Below the pieces are notes generated by a model. The model saw only the letters and a list, made by a program, of their open reading frames with translations, did no database searches and had not been told where the DNA came from. The translations under genes were made by a program, and so were the position numbers. DNA of 64,000 nucleotides, taken from Hyphomicrobiales bacterium. GTDB lineage: Bacteria > Pseudomonadota > Alphaproteobacteria > Rhizobiales > Xanthobacteraceae. Positions 7,912-17,955 of this stretch are shown one piece after another. The DNA lies in assembly GCA_003169835.1 (NCBI GenBank), contig PNAI01000028.1, forward strand, positions 1-64,000, in the 5' to 3' direction. Position 1 is the first letter of the stretch, and each line of letters opens with the position of its first letter.

Positions 7912-10710
7912 ATGATCGGCGCCGTTGCTCGCAAATTTTTCGGCTCGTCCAATGACCGGCGCATCCGTAGCTATCGGCCACGGGTCGATGCGATCAATGC
8001 GCTCGAGCCGGAGCTGGCGAAGCTGTCCGACGACGCGTTGCGCGCGCGCACTGCAGAGTTCAAGAAAGAAATTGCCGACGGCAAGTCGCTCGACGATGTT
8101 CTCGTGCCTGCGTTTGCCACCGTGCGCGAAGCGGCCAAGCGCGCGATCGGCCAGCGGCACTTCGATGTGCAGATGATCGGCGGCATGATCCTGCACGAAG
8201 GCAAGATTTCGGAAATGAAAACCGGCGAAGGTAAAACGCTGGTCGCGACATTGCCGGTCTATCTGAATGCGCTTGCGGGCCGCGGCGTCCATGTGGTTAC
8301 CGTCAACGATTATCTCGCCTCGCGCGATTCCGAGTGGATGGGGCAGATTTATAATTTTCTCGGTCTTACGGTGGGCGTCATCGTGCACGGTATTGATGAT
8401 GAGCAGCGCAAGAAGGCTTACGACTGCGACGTCACCTACGGCACCAACAACGAGCTTGGCTTCGACTATCTGCGCGACAACATGAAGTACCGTATGGAAG
8501 ACATGGTGCAGCGCGGGCACACCTATGCCATCGTGGACGAGGTCGACTCCATTTTGGTTGACGAGGCACGCACGCCGTTGATCATCTCGGGTCCGCTCGA
8601 CGATCGTTCGGATTTCTACAATACCATCGACGCGTTTATTCCTAAGCTCGACAAGACCGACTACGAGGTCGATGAGAAGCAGCGCGCGGTGTCGCTGACC
8701 GAAGCCGGCATGGAGAAGCTGGAGCAGCGCCTGCGCGACGCCGGGCTGCTCAAGGGCGATCATCTCTACGATGTGGAGAACGTCTCGACCGTGCACCACG
8801 TCAACCAGGCGCTGCGCGCGCATCAGTTGTTCCAGCGCGACAAGGATTACATCGTGCGCAACGACGAAGTCGTCATCATCGACGAGTTCACCGGCCGCAT
8901 GATGCCGGGCCGGCGCTATTCGGAGGGCTTGCATCAGGCGCTCGAGGCCAAAGAGCACCAGCCGATCCAGCCCGAGAACCAGACGCTCGCCTCGATCACG
9001 TTTCAGAATTATTTCCGCATGTACGAGAAACTTTCCGGCATGACCGGCACGGCGCTGACGGAAGCCGACGAGTTCATGGACATCTACAATCTCGAAGTAC
9101 TGGAAGTTCCTACCAATCTGCCGATGGTCCGTGACGATGAGCACGATGAGGTCTATCGCACCAATGCGGAGAAATACCGCTCGATCATCGCGCTGCTGGA
9201 GGACTGCAAGGTTCGCGGCCAGCCAGTGCTGGTCGGCACGACCTCAATCGAAAAATCCGAAAGCCTCGCGGAGATGTTGCGCAAGGCCGGCTGGGAGCAG
9301 CACGACTTCACCGATCCGAATGCCTTCGCCGCGCTCTACACCGGCGACGAAGGTGCCAAGGAGACGAAAGTCTTTGCGATCCTCAACGCGCGCTACCACG
9401 AACAGGAGGCCTATATCGTCTCGCAGGCCGGTGTGCCGGGCGCGATCACGATTGCCACCAACATGGCCGGCCGTGGCACCGACATTCAGCTCGGCGGCAA
9501 TGCCGATATGCGTATTCGTCAGGAGTTGAAGGACATCCCGGAAGGTGGTCAGCGCGACGCCGCGATTGCGGAGATCCGCTCTCAAGTGGCGCGGCTTAAA
9601 GAGAAGGCGCTCAAGGCCGGCGGACTGTTTGTGCTCGGCACCGAGCGGCACGAGAGCCGGCGCATCGACAACCAGCTGCGCGGCCGCTCCGGCCGCCAGG
9701 GCGACCCCGGACGCTCCAAGTTCTTCCTGTCGCTCGAAGACGACCTGATGCGCATCTTCGGATCGGATAAGCTCGACGGCATGCTGCAGAAGCTTGGATT
9801 GAAGGAGAACGAGGCGATCGTTCACCCATGGATCAACAAGGCGCTGGAGAAGGCGCAGCAGAAGGTCGAGGCGCGCAACTTCGACATCCGCAAGAATATC
9901 CTCAAGTACGACAATGTGATGAACGACCAGCGCAAGGTCATCTTCGACCAGCGCGTCGAGTGGATGCAGGACGAGGCGGTCGCTGCTGTCATCACCGACA
10001 TGCGCCACAGCACCATCGATGATCTGGTCGACAAGCACGTGCCGGAAAATGCCTACCCTGAGCAATGGAATACGGTTGCCCTGAAGGAAGACATCCAGCG
10101 CGTGCTCGGCCTCGATCTGCCGGTCGATCAATGGGCTAAAGAAGAAGGGATCGCGGGCGACGAGTTGCTTACGCGCATTGAACGGCGCGCCGACGAGCAC
10201 ATGGCGGGGAAGGTCGCCCAGTGGGGGCGGGAAGTGCTGCGCTATGTCGAGAAGTCGGTCCTGCTGCAAACGCTCGATCATCTGTGGCGCGAGCATCTGG
10301 TCATGCTGGAGCATTTACGCCAGGTGATCGGGTTGCGCGGCTACGGCCAGCGCGATCCGCTCAATGAGTACAAGGCCGAGGCTTTCAGTTTGTTCGAGGC
10401 GATGAGCCAGAACTTGCGCGAAGCGGTCACCGCGCAGCTCATGCGGGTCGAGATCCAGCAGCAACCGCCGCAAGCGGAGCCGGCGCAGAACCTGCCCTAT
10501 ATGGAAGCCCACAAGATCGATCCCTCGACCGGGGAGGATGAGATGGCGCTTGCTGCGGCCGGCGCACAGACGCTGGCGCGCCATGGCATTGGAAGTGCGC
10601 CGGAGCGCAATCCGAACGATCCTGCAACTTGGGGCAAGGTGGGGCGCAACGAAGTATGCCCCTGCGGTTCGGGTAAAAAATATAAGCACTGCCACGGCCG
10701 CTACGCGTAG
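7912..10710 (+). CDS. secA: Preprotein translocase ATPase SecA
   Basis: A full-length SecA of 932 residues, the motor that drives unfolded preproteins through SecYEG. Walker A lies near residues 102-109 (MKTGEGKT), the DEAD-type motif reads [12 protein letters not shown], and motif VI reads [13 protein letters not shown]. The preprotein cross-linking and scaffold domains are uninterrupted. The C-terminus ends in a SEC-C zinc module with [14 protein letters not shown], which binds SecB and phospholipid. The start ATG at 7912 follows AGGAAGGA by 7 bases; a TTG at 7909 in frame is less likely. Nothing in it is unusual. Confidence 0.98.
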   Translation: MIGAVARKFFGSSNDRRIRSYRPRVDAINALEPELAKLSDDALRARTAEFKKEIADGKSLDDVLVPAFATVREAAKRAIGQRHFDVQMIGGMILHEGKISEMKTGEGKTLVATLPVYLNALAGRGVHVVTVNDYLASRDSEWMGQIYNFLGLTVGVIVHGIDDEQRKKAYDCDVTYGTNNELGFDYLRDNMKYRMEDMVQRGHTYAIVDEVDSILVDEARTPLIISGPLDDRSDFYNTIDAFIPKLDKTDYEVDEKQRAVSLTEAGMEKLEQRLRDAGLLKGDHLYDVENVSTVHHVNQALRAHQLFQRDKDYIVRNDEVVIIDEFTGRMMPGRRYSEGLHQALEAKEHQPIQPENQTLASITFQNYFRMYEKLSGMTGTALTEADEFMDIYNLEVLEVPTNLPMVRDDEHDEVYRTNAEKYRSIIALLEDCKVRGQPVLVGTTSIEKSESLAEMLRKAGWEQHDFTDPNAFAALYTGDEGAKETKVFAILNARYHEQEAYIVSQAGVPGAITIATNMAGRGTDIQLGGNADMRIRQELKDIPEGGQRDAAIAEIRSQVARLKEKALKAGGLFVLGTERHESRRIDNQLRGRSGRQGDPGRSKFFLSLEDDLMRIFGSDKLDGMLQKLGLKENEAIVHPWINKALEKAQQKVEARNFDIRKNILKYDNVMNDQRKVIFDQRVEWMQDEAVAAVITDMRHSTIDDLVDKHVPENAYPEQWNTVALKEDIQRVLGLDLPVDQWAKEEGIAGDELLTRIERRADEHMAGKVAQWGREVLRYVEKSVLLQTLDHLWREHLVMLEHLRQVIGLRGYGQRDPLNEYKAEAFSLFEAMSQNLREAVTAQLMRVEIQQQPPQAEPAQNLPYMEAHKIDPSTGEDEMALAAAGAQTLARHGIGSAPERNPNDPATWGKVGRNEVCPCGSGKKYKHCHGRYA

Positions 10711-10793
10711 CGGCTTTAAGACGTCACGCGCGATGCCGGTCGTGCGCCGGCAAAATCATGCGTGCCGCTTGGACTAAATTTTCGAAATGATTT

Positions 10794-12305
10794 TTAGAAA
10801 CGGCCGCGAGTGGTGATGGACGACCACCGGCTTTCGAAATTGCCGGCTGGCGCCATTGGTGCGGTGCTGGGCGCCGTGTTCGCCACCAGGCTTGCCGCGT
10901 TGGACGGGCGCTCGCCTTCGGCGGGCCTGCTCGACTGTTCGACGGTTTCGGTTTGCTTGGGACGGATTGCGCCGGGAGCCGTCGTTTGTGCTGGACGCGC
11001 AACAATGTGCGGTTTCGCCGCCGGCACCACACGTGCAGTCGTGAGCGCACCGGTGGTTTCACTCGGGGAGGCCGCTGCGCGCGCATTGGCGGGCGCGGCG
11101 GCCGGAGCGTAGATATTGGAGAACAAGCTGCCGTTCGCGGGACGAGACGACGCGACTGGCGCCGGCCGCTCGATCGCAGTTGCCATGCGCGCCGGTGCAG
11201 GGGGTGGCAGTCTTTGCGGTACAGTGGCGGGAGCGCTGACGATGGGGGCCACGGCCACGGTTTGAGGCGCGCGCGGAGGCACGACGCTCTGCGGGATTGT
11301 TCCCGGGATCGGTGTCGTTATCGTTGCAAGCGTGCGCAGCGGGCTGTCGGAAGCGCCGGTTTCGGTTTTCTGCAACGCGGCGAGGAAGACCGGATGCATG
11401 CCGCCGTCCGTACCAGTCCTGATCGGAGAGGTCTTGGTGCCGCGGGTGATCAATTCGGCGGTTTGGAATTCGTCCTGGCGTTGCTTTTCGTTCACGGCTG
11501 CGACGATATCGCTGGAAACTTCATACGCCGGGCATTTGGCAACCGGATTGAATGACAATGGAGAAGAATTTGCCGGCGCCTGCGCGTCGAAGACATAGCG
11601 CTTCTCGCAGACATCGACCTTGGGTTCGAGGCGTGTCACCTCGAAATGGTCGTTGCCGCGCTTGAGCATTTTCCAGAATGCCAGGTTTGGATTGTTGCGG
11701 TGCTTGGCGAGATTCTCGGGCGTCATGCGGAATGGATACGCCTGCACCTGGAATGCGCGCTGGCCGCCGAAGAATGCTTCGCGTCCGAGCGCGTAGATTT
11801 CGCCGATCTGCTCGTCGGTCATGGCGTAGCAGCCGCGCGAGGAACAATCGCCGTGGATCATCAGCTCGGCGCCGGTTCGGTTCCAGGAGCGGTCATAGGC
11901 GTTGGGGTAGCCCATGTTGAACGCGAGATAGTATTGCGACTTCGGATTCATCTGAGAGGGCGTGATGGAATAGAAGCCCTCGGGCGCCTGGCGGTCGCCT
12001 TCTTTGATCTTGGGGCCGAGTTCACCCGACCAGCGGCAGACAGGGTAGGTCTTGAGCAGCGCGTAGCGGCCGGTACGGTCCTGCTTCCAAACCTCAAGCT
12101 CGGCATCCTGCTTGAAGATGCGAATAAGGATCGAGGAATCCTTACTCATGTTCTTCTGCTCGAGCTCGGCGAGAGTCTTGTTGGAAAGCGGCGTCATGGC
12201 GCGCGCGGAGAGGTCGGTGCCATCGGTCTGGCAGCCGCCAAGGGCACCTGCGGCGGCAATCGCCGCTGACGCAAGGAGTAGACGGAAGGGTGGGCTACGG
12301 TTCAA
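10794..12305 (-). CDS. L,D-transpeptidase (YkuD) family lipoprotein
   Basis: A 503-residue cell-wall enzyme. The signal peptide ends with a lipobox ALGGC at Cys25. The catalytic YkuD motif is HGDCSSRGC, with His151 and nucleophile Cys159; such enzymes form 3-3 peptidoglycan crosslinks or attach proteins to the wall. The catalytic domain occupies roughly residues 55-230. The remaining C-terminal half (from about 320) is a Pro/Ala/Thr-rich, probably disordered tail. It converges on secA with an 83-base gap. An extra Cys in the motif (HGDC) is common in this subfamily (YafK-like). Anchoring site and substrate are inferred. Confidence 0.88.
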   Translation of the reverse strand: MNRSPPFRLLLASAAIAAAGALGGCQTDGTDLSARAMTPLSNKTLAELEQKNMSKDSSILIRIFKQDAELEVWKQDRTGRYALLKTYPVCRWSGELGPKIKEGDRQAPEGFYSITPSQMNPKSQYYLAFNMGYPNAYDRSWNRTGAELMIHGDCSSRGCYAMTDEQIGEIYALGREAFFGGQRAFQVQAYPFRMTPENLAKHRNNPNLAFWKMLKRGNDHFEVTRLEPKVDVCEKRYVFDAQAPANSSPLSFNPVAKCPAYEVSSDIVAAVNEKQRQDEFQTAELITRGTKTSPIRTGTDGGMHPVFLAALQKTETGASDSPLRTLATITTPIPGTIPQSVVPPRAPQTVAVAPIVSAPATVPQRLPPPAPARMATAIERPAPVASSRPANGSLFSNIYAPAAAPANARAAASPSETTGALTTARVVPAAKPHIVARPAQTTAPGAIRPKQTETVEQSSRPAEGERPSNAASLVANTAPSTAPMAPAGNFESRWSSITTRGRF

Positions 12306-12561
12306 TCGCGATGCTCCCCGATCCGGGCTTTCCCCAGAGAATTCCTTAACGAATAGTTACCCTTATGGGGGCCTAATCGCAAGGGCTGAGCCCAGCATCG
12401 TACTGATTCAACACTGTTATGGTGAAAGAATGGTAAAATTAAATCAAAGTCGAATCTATCTCATATGACCCGGTTCTATTGGCCTGAGACCATCGGGTGC
12501 TGCGGGGCTGCCTGGGGAAACTTAAGGATAACTGGGATAGCCACCGCGAGGACGCTCACGT

Positions 12562-13518
12562 TCAATCGAGATCGCGGCCGATGGCGAGGAATTTGTCTTG
12601 CCGTTGCCGTCGCACGATTTCGCGGCTCAATCCTCGAAGCTCGGAAAACGCCTCCGTGATGGCCTCGGCGGTGGCCGCAATTGCGGCGGGCGGATCGCGG
12701 TGGGCGCCGCCGAGCGGTTCGGGCACGATGCGATCAATGATGCCAAAGCGATCGAGGTCGGTCGCGGTAATCTTCATGTTGGTGGCGGCGTCCTGCGCTC
12801 TGCTGGTGTCGCGCCATAGAATGGAGGCCGCGCCTTCCGGCGAGATCACGCTGTAGACCGCGTGTTCGAGCATGAGCACGCGGTTGGCGGTGGCGATCGC
12901 GATGGCGCCGCCCGAGCCGCCCTCGCCCAGGATGACGGCGACATTGGGAACGCAAAGGCCAAGGCAGGCCTCGGTCGAGCGTGCGATCGCCTCGGCCTGG
13001 CCGCGCTCCTCAGCGCCGATCCCCGGATAAGCGCCGGCGGTGTCGACCAGCGCGAGCACCGGAATGTCGAAGCGATCGGCGAGTTCCATAAGCCGCACCG
13101 CCTTGCGATAACCTTCCGGCCGCGCCATGCCGAAATTGTGCTTGAGCCTGCTTTCGGTGGCGGAGCCCTTCTCATGACCGATGACGCAAATGCTTTCGCC
13201 GTTGAAACGGCCGAAGCCGCCGACGATTGCTTCGTCCTCGCCGTATTTGCGGTCGCCGGCGAGCGGAACGAAATCTGTGATCATGCCAGCGATGTACTCG
13301 AGGCAGTGTGGCCGCTGCGGATGGCGCGCGACTTGGGTCTTCTGCCAGGGTGTGAGATCGGAATAGATGTCTTTTAGGGCGGCCGCGGCTTTGGCTTCGA
13401 GACGGCCGATTTCATCGCCGACTGAGACGGCATTGCCGCTTTGCGCCATCGCGCGCAGCTCCTCGACCTTGGCCTCGAGTTCGGCCACCGGTTTTTCGAA
13501 ATCGAGATAACTGCGCAT
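12562..13518 (-). CDS. accA: Acetyl-CoA carboxylase carboxyltransferase subunit alpha
   Basis: AccA, 318 residues, the standard length. With AccD it transfers the carboxyl group from biotin to acetyl-CoA in the first step of fatty-acid synthesis. Recognisable stretches are the N-terminal YLDFEKPVAELE coiled-coil region, PEGYRKAVRLMELAD, the oxyanion-hole strand VDTAGAYPGIGAEERGQ (shown in part) and GEGGSGGAIA. accD is not in the window. The gene lies downstream of xerD on the same strand with about 100 bases between. Confidence 0.97.
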   Translation of the reverse strand: MRSYLDFEKPVAELEAKVEELRAMAQSGNAVSVGDEIGRLEAKAAAALKDIYSDLTPWQKTQVARHPQRPHCLEYIAGMITDFVPLAGDRKYGEDEAIVGGFGRFNGESICVIGHEKGSATESRLKHNFGMARPEGYRKAVRLMELADRFDIPVLALVDTAGAYPGIGAEERGQAEAIARSTEACLGLCVPNVAVILGEGGSGGAIAIATANRVLMLEHAVYSVISPEGAASILWRDTSRAQDAATNMKITATDLDRFGIIDRIVPEPLGGAHRDPPAAIAATAEAITEAFSELRGLSREIVRRQRQDKFLAIGRDLD

Positions 13519-13621
13519 GGAAAAAAGTGACGCCTTCGGTGGGATGGTATGTCGCTGCTGAAGAAACTGGCCATTGCCGGCCTATCAAGTCAAGCAACGT
13601 CGCATCGCTATGCGGGAATTC

Positions 13622-14557
13622 CTACTCTTCCGCCAGCGGATGGAGGTCGCGCACCAGGCTTTTGAGGCGTTCCGCGAGCACGTGGGTGTAAATTTGCGTG
13701 GTGGAAATGTCGGCGTGGCCGAGCAGCGTCTGCACAACGCGCAAGTCGGCGCCGTTCTGTAGCAGATGGCTGGCGAAGGCGTGACGCAGCACGTGGGGGC
13801 TCACGCGTGTCGATTTCAGCCCGGCCGCGCCGGCAAGCGATTTGAGCTCGCGGGCAAAATGCTGGCGGGTGAGATGGCCGGTTTCGCCAAACGAGGGGAA
13901 CAGCCATTTCGAGCGGCCGAGCTTGGTTTCATCGCGCAGCGCGAGATATTCGGCCATGGCACGTTTGGCGGCATCGTTGAGTGGTACGAGCCGCTCGCGT
14001 GCGCCCTTGCCGCGCACGACCAACATCCGTTGATCGCGCCGCGCGGCCGATTCCGGCAGTGCGACCAATTCCGAGACGCGCAGGCCGGTGGCGTAGAGCA
14101 CTTCGAGGAGGCACGCGAGGCGCGCGGCGCGCAGCCGTTCCGAAATGGTGTCCGTGCTCAGCCCGGCGCGTGCCTGTGCGAGCAGGTTGTCGACTTCCGC
14201 GATCGAGAGAACCTTCGGCAGACTGCGGCCGCGTTTTGGTCCTTCGATTGCGGCGGCGGGATCATCGCTGCGGTGGCCTTCGCTGTAGAGAAAGCGATAG
14301 AGCTGACGAATGGCGGACAAGTGCCTCGCGACAGAAGCCGCCGCGAGGCCCCGCTTGGCAAGCCGGCCAAGGTAGGCGCGCAAATGATCGTTGGTCGCGG
14401 CTGCGATCGTTTTTCCGATTGCGCCAAGATCGGCGGAGAAATCCTGCAAATCGCGGGTATAGGCGGAAAGCGTGTTCTTGCTTGCGCCGCGCTCGGCCGC
14501 GAGCATGTCTAGGAACAGCGCGATGTGGGTCTCGTTGGATTTTGGCCGGCGGGGCAT
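13622..14557 (-). CDS. xerD: Tyrosine recombinase XerD
   Basis: A 311-residue tyrosine recombinase acting with XerC at dif to resolve chromosome dimers. The SAM-like N-terminal domain (residues 5-95) is followed by the catalytic domain with all active residues: Arg160 (ATGLRVSEL), Lys184, His255 and Arg258 (HVLRHAFAS), His281 (LLGHADIS) and Tyr290 (IYTHV). Length and the housekeeping context (accA, aroK) argue for the chromosomal XerD rather than a phage integrase. It follows the 49-residue membrane protein gene by 11 bases and is probably co-transcribed with it. Confidence 0.93.
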   Translation of the reverse strand: MPRRPKSNETHIALFLDMLAAERGASKNTLSAYTRDLQDFSADLGAIGKTIAAATNDHLRAYLGRLAKRGLAAASVARHLSAIRQLYRFLYSEGHRSDDPAAAIEGPKRGRSLPKVLSIAEVDNLLAQARAGLSTDTISERLRAARLACLLEVLYATGLRVSELVALPESAARRDQRMLVVRGKGARERLVPLNDAAKRAMAEYLALRDETKLGRSKWLFPSFGETGHLTRQHFARELKSLAGAAGLKSTRVSPHVLRHAFASHLLQNGADLRVVQTLLGHADISTTQIYTHVLAERLKSLVRDLHPLAEE

Positions 14558-14568
14558 GCGGCGCGTCT

Positions 14569-14718
14569 TCAGCGCGGCTTGGTCAAAATGTCGCGTGGAA
14601 CCGTCACGGTCATCTCGCGTGTCGTTGGCTCGATATAGCTGGCAAGCGCGTAGATGGCGCCGTAAATCAGGCCAACCAGAAATCCGACGACCACCAGGAA
14701 GCGCAGTAGGCTCGGCAT
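14569..14718 (-). CDS. Small conserved single-pass membrane protein
   Basis: A 49-residue ORF that I recognise as a recurring small protein between xerD and aroK in Rhizobiales. It starts ATG at 14718 after an AAAAGAG site, reads MPSLLRFLVVVGFLVG, continues through one hydrophobic helix (residues 4-28) and ends in a short polar tail with EMTVTVPRD. It is predicted to sit in the inner membrane with the tail in the periplasm. The stop is 11 bases before xerD, suggesting an operon. No function is known to me. Short genes like this are easily left out of annotations. Confidence 0.8.
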   Translation of the reverse strand: MPSLLRFLVVVGFLVGLIYGAIYALASYIEPTTREMTVTVPRDILTKPR

Positions 14719-14918
14719 CTCTTTTGATCTTTATGATCTTTATTGCTGCTCATATGCCGTCCAAGTCTGAACGAAAGACCGGACGGAAATATTGCCGAGT
14801 ACGACCACGTTCCGCCCGCCCTGGCAAGAGGCTCGGATTTGAGCGCGTAGATTGGGCTTCCGGGTTGTTTCGGAGGGCGGTTTATGGAACCGTGGCGGCT
14901 GATTTCGGAACTGATGTC

Positions 14919-15539
14919 ATGCTGGAAATCGCTGTGCAGAATACAGGCGCAACAATGCCCGAAGCCGCGCTCACGGCGGCGCTCGGGCGGCGCTCGATCG
15001 TGCTCGTTGGCATGATGGGGGCCGGCAAGTCCTCGATCGGCCGGCGTCTCGCTGTGCGGCTCAATCTGCCGTTCGTCGATGCCGACACCGAGATCGAGAA
15101 AGCTGCCAGCATGACGATCCCGGAAATCTTCACCGCGCACGGCGAGGCGTATTTTCGCGCCGGCGAAGCGCGCGTGATCGCGCGACTGCTCGAGAGCGGC
15201 CCGCAAGTGCTTGCCACCGGAGGCGGCGCCTTCATGAATCCGGAAACCCGTGCCGTAATCCACGTCAAGGGGATATCGATCTGGCTCAATGCGACGCTCG
15301 AAATTTTGATGCGCCGCGTCAAGCGCCGTGCCGACCGTCCCATGCTTGCGGGCCCCGATCCGGTCGAAGCGCTCACGCGGTTGGTCGAAGAGCGGTACCC
15401 GGTCTATGCGGAGGCCGAGTTGACGGTTGAATCGCGCGACATGCCGCACGAGACAATCGTGGCCGAGATCATAGCCAAGCTTTGCAGCCATGCGAGCCTC
15501 GCCGGCGGTGCCGACAATGCGGAGGCGCGCGGCCAATGA
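14919..15539 (+). CDS. aroK: Shikimate kinase
   Basis: AroK phosphorylates shikimate at the 3-hydroxyl. The P-loop GMMGAGKSS is at about residues 31-39, the shikimate-binding DADTEIE follows near residue 53, and the second substrate motif appears as ATGGGAFM. The frame is open far upstream, but family similarity starts near residue 20; I chose ATG 14919 (CGGAA 8 bases upstream, 206 residues); ATG 14955 is the alternative. Its TGA overlaps the aroB ATG (ATGA), so the two shikimate enzymes are translationally coupled. Confidence 0.94.
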   Translation: MLEIAVQNTGATMPEAALTAALGRRSIVLVGMMGAGKSSIGRRLAVRLNLPFVDADTEIEKAASMTIPEIFTAHGEAYFRAGEARVIARLLESGPQVLATGGGAFMNPETRAVIHVKGISIWLNATLEILMRRVKRRADRPMLAGPDPVEALTRLVEERYPVYAEAELTVESRDMPHETIVAEIIAKLCSHASLAGGADNAEARGQ

Positions 15540-16666
15540 CCAAGGCGCTTCGCGCAGGTCCCATCGTCGTGAATGTGGCGCTGGCGGGCCGCGCCTATGA
15601 CATCGTCATTGGACGCGGGAGTTTGTCTTCGCTCGGCACGCGCATTGCAGCGCTGCGTGCTGGCGCTGCGGCGCTCATTGTCACGGATGAAAATATTGCG
15701 CGGTTGCATCTTACAGCGGCGCATGGCGTTTTGCGCGCCGCGAACGTGCGCAGCAGTGAGATCGTGATCGCGCCGGGCGAACAATCCAAAAGCTGGCGCG
15801 TCTTTGAAACGGTATGCGAAGGGCTATTGGCCGCGCGCTTGGAACGCGGCGATCTTGTCATTGCGCTCGGTGGCGGAGTGGTCGGCGATCTTGCGGGCTT
15901 TGCCGCTGCGGTGGCGCGCCGCGGTCTCGACTATGTGCAGGTGCCGACGTCGCTGCTTGGGCAAGTCGATTCATCCGTCGGGGGCAAGACGGCGATCAAT
16001 TCCAGCCACGGCAAGAACCTGATCGGGGCGTTCCATCAGCCAATTCTGGTGATCGCCGACACCGCGCTGCTGGATACGCTGCCGCCGCGCGAATTCCGCT
16101 CCGGCTACGCGGAAGTGGTGAAATACGGGCTGTTGGGCGATGCCAGCTTCTTTTTCTGGCTGGACGCAAATTGGCACGAGATGTTTGCGGGGGGCGAAGC
16201 GCGCGAACACGCGATCTCGATGTGCTGCCGGCACAAGGCGGCTATCGTCGCGCGCGATGAGCGCGAGAACGGCGAGCGGGCGCTGCTCAACTTCGGACAC
16301 ACGTTCGGGCATGCTTTCGAGGCGGCGTGCGGCTTTTCCGACCGGCTGCTGCATGGTGAAGCGATCGGGCTCGGGATGGCGCTGGCCGTCCAATTCTCCG
16401 CGCGGCGTGGTTTGCTGCCGATGGCGGATGCGGACCGCGTCATTGCACACCTTGCGGCCGTTGGGTTGCCGACCCAAATCAAGGAGATTCCCGGCGGAGC
16501 GCCTAAACTGGACACGATTATGAATCTTATCGGACAGGACAAGAAGGTGCAGCGCGGCAAACTCACTTTCATACTGGCGCGCGGCATTGGGGCCGCGTTC
16601 GTTGCCCGCGACGTCGATGCCGCGGAAGTTGAATCATTTCTCGCCGAAAAAATCTCGAAGCGATGA
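15536..16666 (+). CDS. aroB: 3-dehydroquinate synthase
   Basis: AroB, 376 residues, converts DAHP to 3-dehydroquinate with NAD+ and a divalent metal. Visible signatures are GGGVVGDLAGF for NAD binding, the PTSLLGQVDSSVGGKT motif, and metal ligands in GYAEVVKYG, FGHTFGHA and LLHGEAIGLG. The ATG overlaps the aroK stop and the gene's own TGA overlaps the next ATG, so aroK-aroB-corC form one coupled unit. Length and motifs are complete. Confidence 0.96.
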   Translation: MTKALRAGPIVVNVALAGRAYDIVIGRGSLSSLGTRIAALRAGAAALIVTDENIARLHLTAAHGVLRAANVRSSEIVIAPGEQSKSWRVFETVCEGLLAARLERGDLVIALGGGVVGDLAGFAAAVARRGLDYVQVPTSLLGQVDSSVGGKTAINSSHGKNLIGAFHQPILVIADTALLDTLPPREFRSGYAEVVKYGLLGDASFFFWLDANWHEMFAGGEAREHAISMCCRHKAAIVARDERENGERALLNFGHTFGHAFEAACGFSDRLLHGEAIGLGMALAVQFSARRGLLPMADADRVIAHLAAVGLPTQIKEIPGGAPKLDTIMNLIGQDKKVQRGKLTFILARGIGAAFVARDVDAAEVESFLAEKISKR

Positions 16667-17955
16667 CCAAAGAAGACTGGCTGACACTTGGTGCAATTCT
16701 CATCTGCCTCTTGCTGTCGTTTTTATTCGCCGGCAGCGAGACCGCGCTGACCACATCGTCGCGCGCGGCGATGTTGCGACTGGCGGAGGACGGCAATCGT
16801 CAAGCCGGGGTCGTCAACAAACTGTTGGCGATGCGCGAGCGCATGATCGGCGCGCTGCTGGTCGGTAACAACGCCGTCAACATCATCGCCTCGACACTCG
16901 CGACCGGCCTGTTCCTCGCGTGGTGGGGGGACATCGGCGTGTTTTACGCAACGGTCGTAATGACGGTGCTGGTGGTGGTTTTCGCCGAGGTACTGCCAAA
17001 GACCGCCGCCATCAATGCGCCCGATCGTGTCGCTCTGCTCGTAGCGCGCCCGATCTCCTGGTTCATACGTCTGCTCGTTCCGGTGCTGGTAACGATCGAA
17101 GCACTGGTGCGGTTGATCTTACGAGTGAGCGGAATGCGCCTCGGCGAAACGCAATCGATGGTCTCGCCGCACGAGGAAATCCGCGGCACCGTCGATCTGC
17201 TGCATCGTGAGGGCGGCGTCGACAAGCACGACCGCGACATGGTCGGCGGTCTGCTCGATCTGCGCGATCTCGAAGTCGCCGACGTCATGGTTCACCGCAC
17301 CGCGATGATGACGCTCAACGCGGATGATCCGACCGAGGAGATCGTACGTGCGATGCTGGCGTCCGAATACACGCGCGTGCCGTTGTGGCGGGAGAGTCCC
17401 GAAAACATCATCGGGATTCTGCATGCCAAGGATCTGTTGCGTGCGATCCGGGACGCCGAGGACGATCTGAGCAAGGTCGATGTCACGGTGATCGCGCTGC
17501 CGTCGTGGTTCGTGCCCAACTTTCGTCCGCTGATCGAGCAGCTCAAAGCCTTCCGGCGGCGGAAAACCCATTTCGCGCTGGTGGTCGACGAATACGGCGA
17601 CCTGATGGGCATGGTCACGCTTGAGGATATCCTGGAGGAGATCGTCGGCGATATTTCCGATGAGCAGGACATGCCGGTTCCCGGCGTGCGGCCGCAGCCC
17701 GACGGTTCGGTCAATGTCGATGGCGCGGTGCCAGTGCGCGATCTCAACCGCGTGATGGACTGGAACCTGCCCGATAACGAAGCGACCACCATTGCCGGGC
17801 TGGTCATTCACGAAGCGCGTTCAATCCCGGAAGTGGGGCAGAGCTTCACGTTCCACGGCTTTCGTTTTCGCGTGCAGCGCAAGCACCGCAACCGCATCAT
17901 GGCGCTGCGGATCACTCCACTCGTGCCAAAAGCAGCGGCTGCAAGAGCAGGCTAA
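16663..17955 (+). CDS. CNNM/CorC-type transporter-associated protein (HlyC/CorC family)
   Basis: A 430-residue inner-membrane protein. An N-terminal DUF21/CNNM membrane domain with several helices occupies residues 5-190 and has the signature AGSETALTTSSRAAM. A pair of CBS domains follows (with YTRVPLWRE and DEYGDLMGMVTLEDILEEIVGDI-like ends), then a C-terminal CorC/HlyC domain. CNNM/CorC proteins are linked to Mg2+ or Co2+ efflux and binding of adenine nucleotides by CBS. The old name hemolysin is misleading. The ATG overlaps aroB's stop, and its TAA overlaps the next gene's ATG by one base. Confidence 0.92.
   Translation: MTKEDWLTLGAILICLLLSFLFAGSETALTTSSRAAMLRLAEDGNRQAGVVNKLLAMRERMIGALLVGNNAVNIIASTLATGLFLAWWGDIGVFYATVVMTVLVVVFAEVLPKTAAINAPDRVALLVARPISWFIRLLVPVLVTIEALVRLILRVSGMRLGETQSMVSPHEEIRGTVDLLHREGGVDKHDRDMVGGLLDLRDLEVADVMVHRTAMMTLNADDPTEEIVRAMLASEYTRVPLWRESPENIIGILHAKDLLRAIRDAEDDLSKVDVTVIALPSWFVPNFRPLIEQLKAFRRRKTHFALVVDEYGDLMGMVTLEDILEEIVGDISDEQDMPVPGVRPQPDGSVNVDGAVPVRDLNRVMDWNLPDNEATTIAGLVIHEARSIPEVGQSFTFHGFRFRVQRKHRNRIMALRITPLVPKAAAARAG

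Noticed and set aside
7606-9144. A 512-codon minus-strand frame across secA
   Set aside because: It is antisense to the fully conserved secA; composition reflects GC-rich codon bias, and no family is recognisable.
9244-10314. A 356-codon minus-strand frame in secA
   Set aside because: Antisense shadow with no domain signals.
10733-10756. TGCCGG/CCGGCA hairpin between secA and the L,D-transpeptidase gene
   Set aside because: Six-base stem with a long loop and no T-run on the correct side for either gene.
13622-14557. Tyrosine recombinase as evidence for a prophage or island
   Set aside because: Length, motifs and accA/aroK neighbourhood identify housekeeping XerD.
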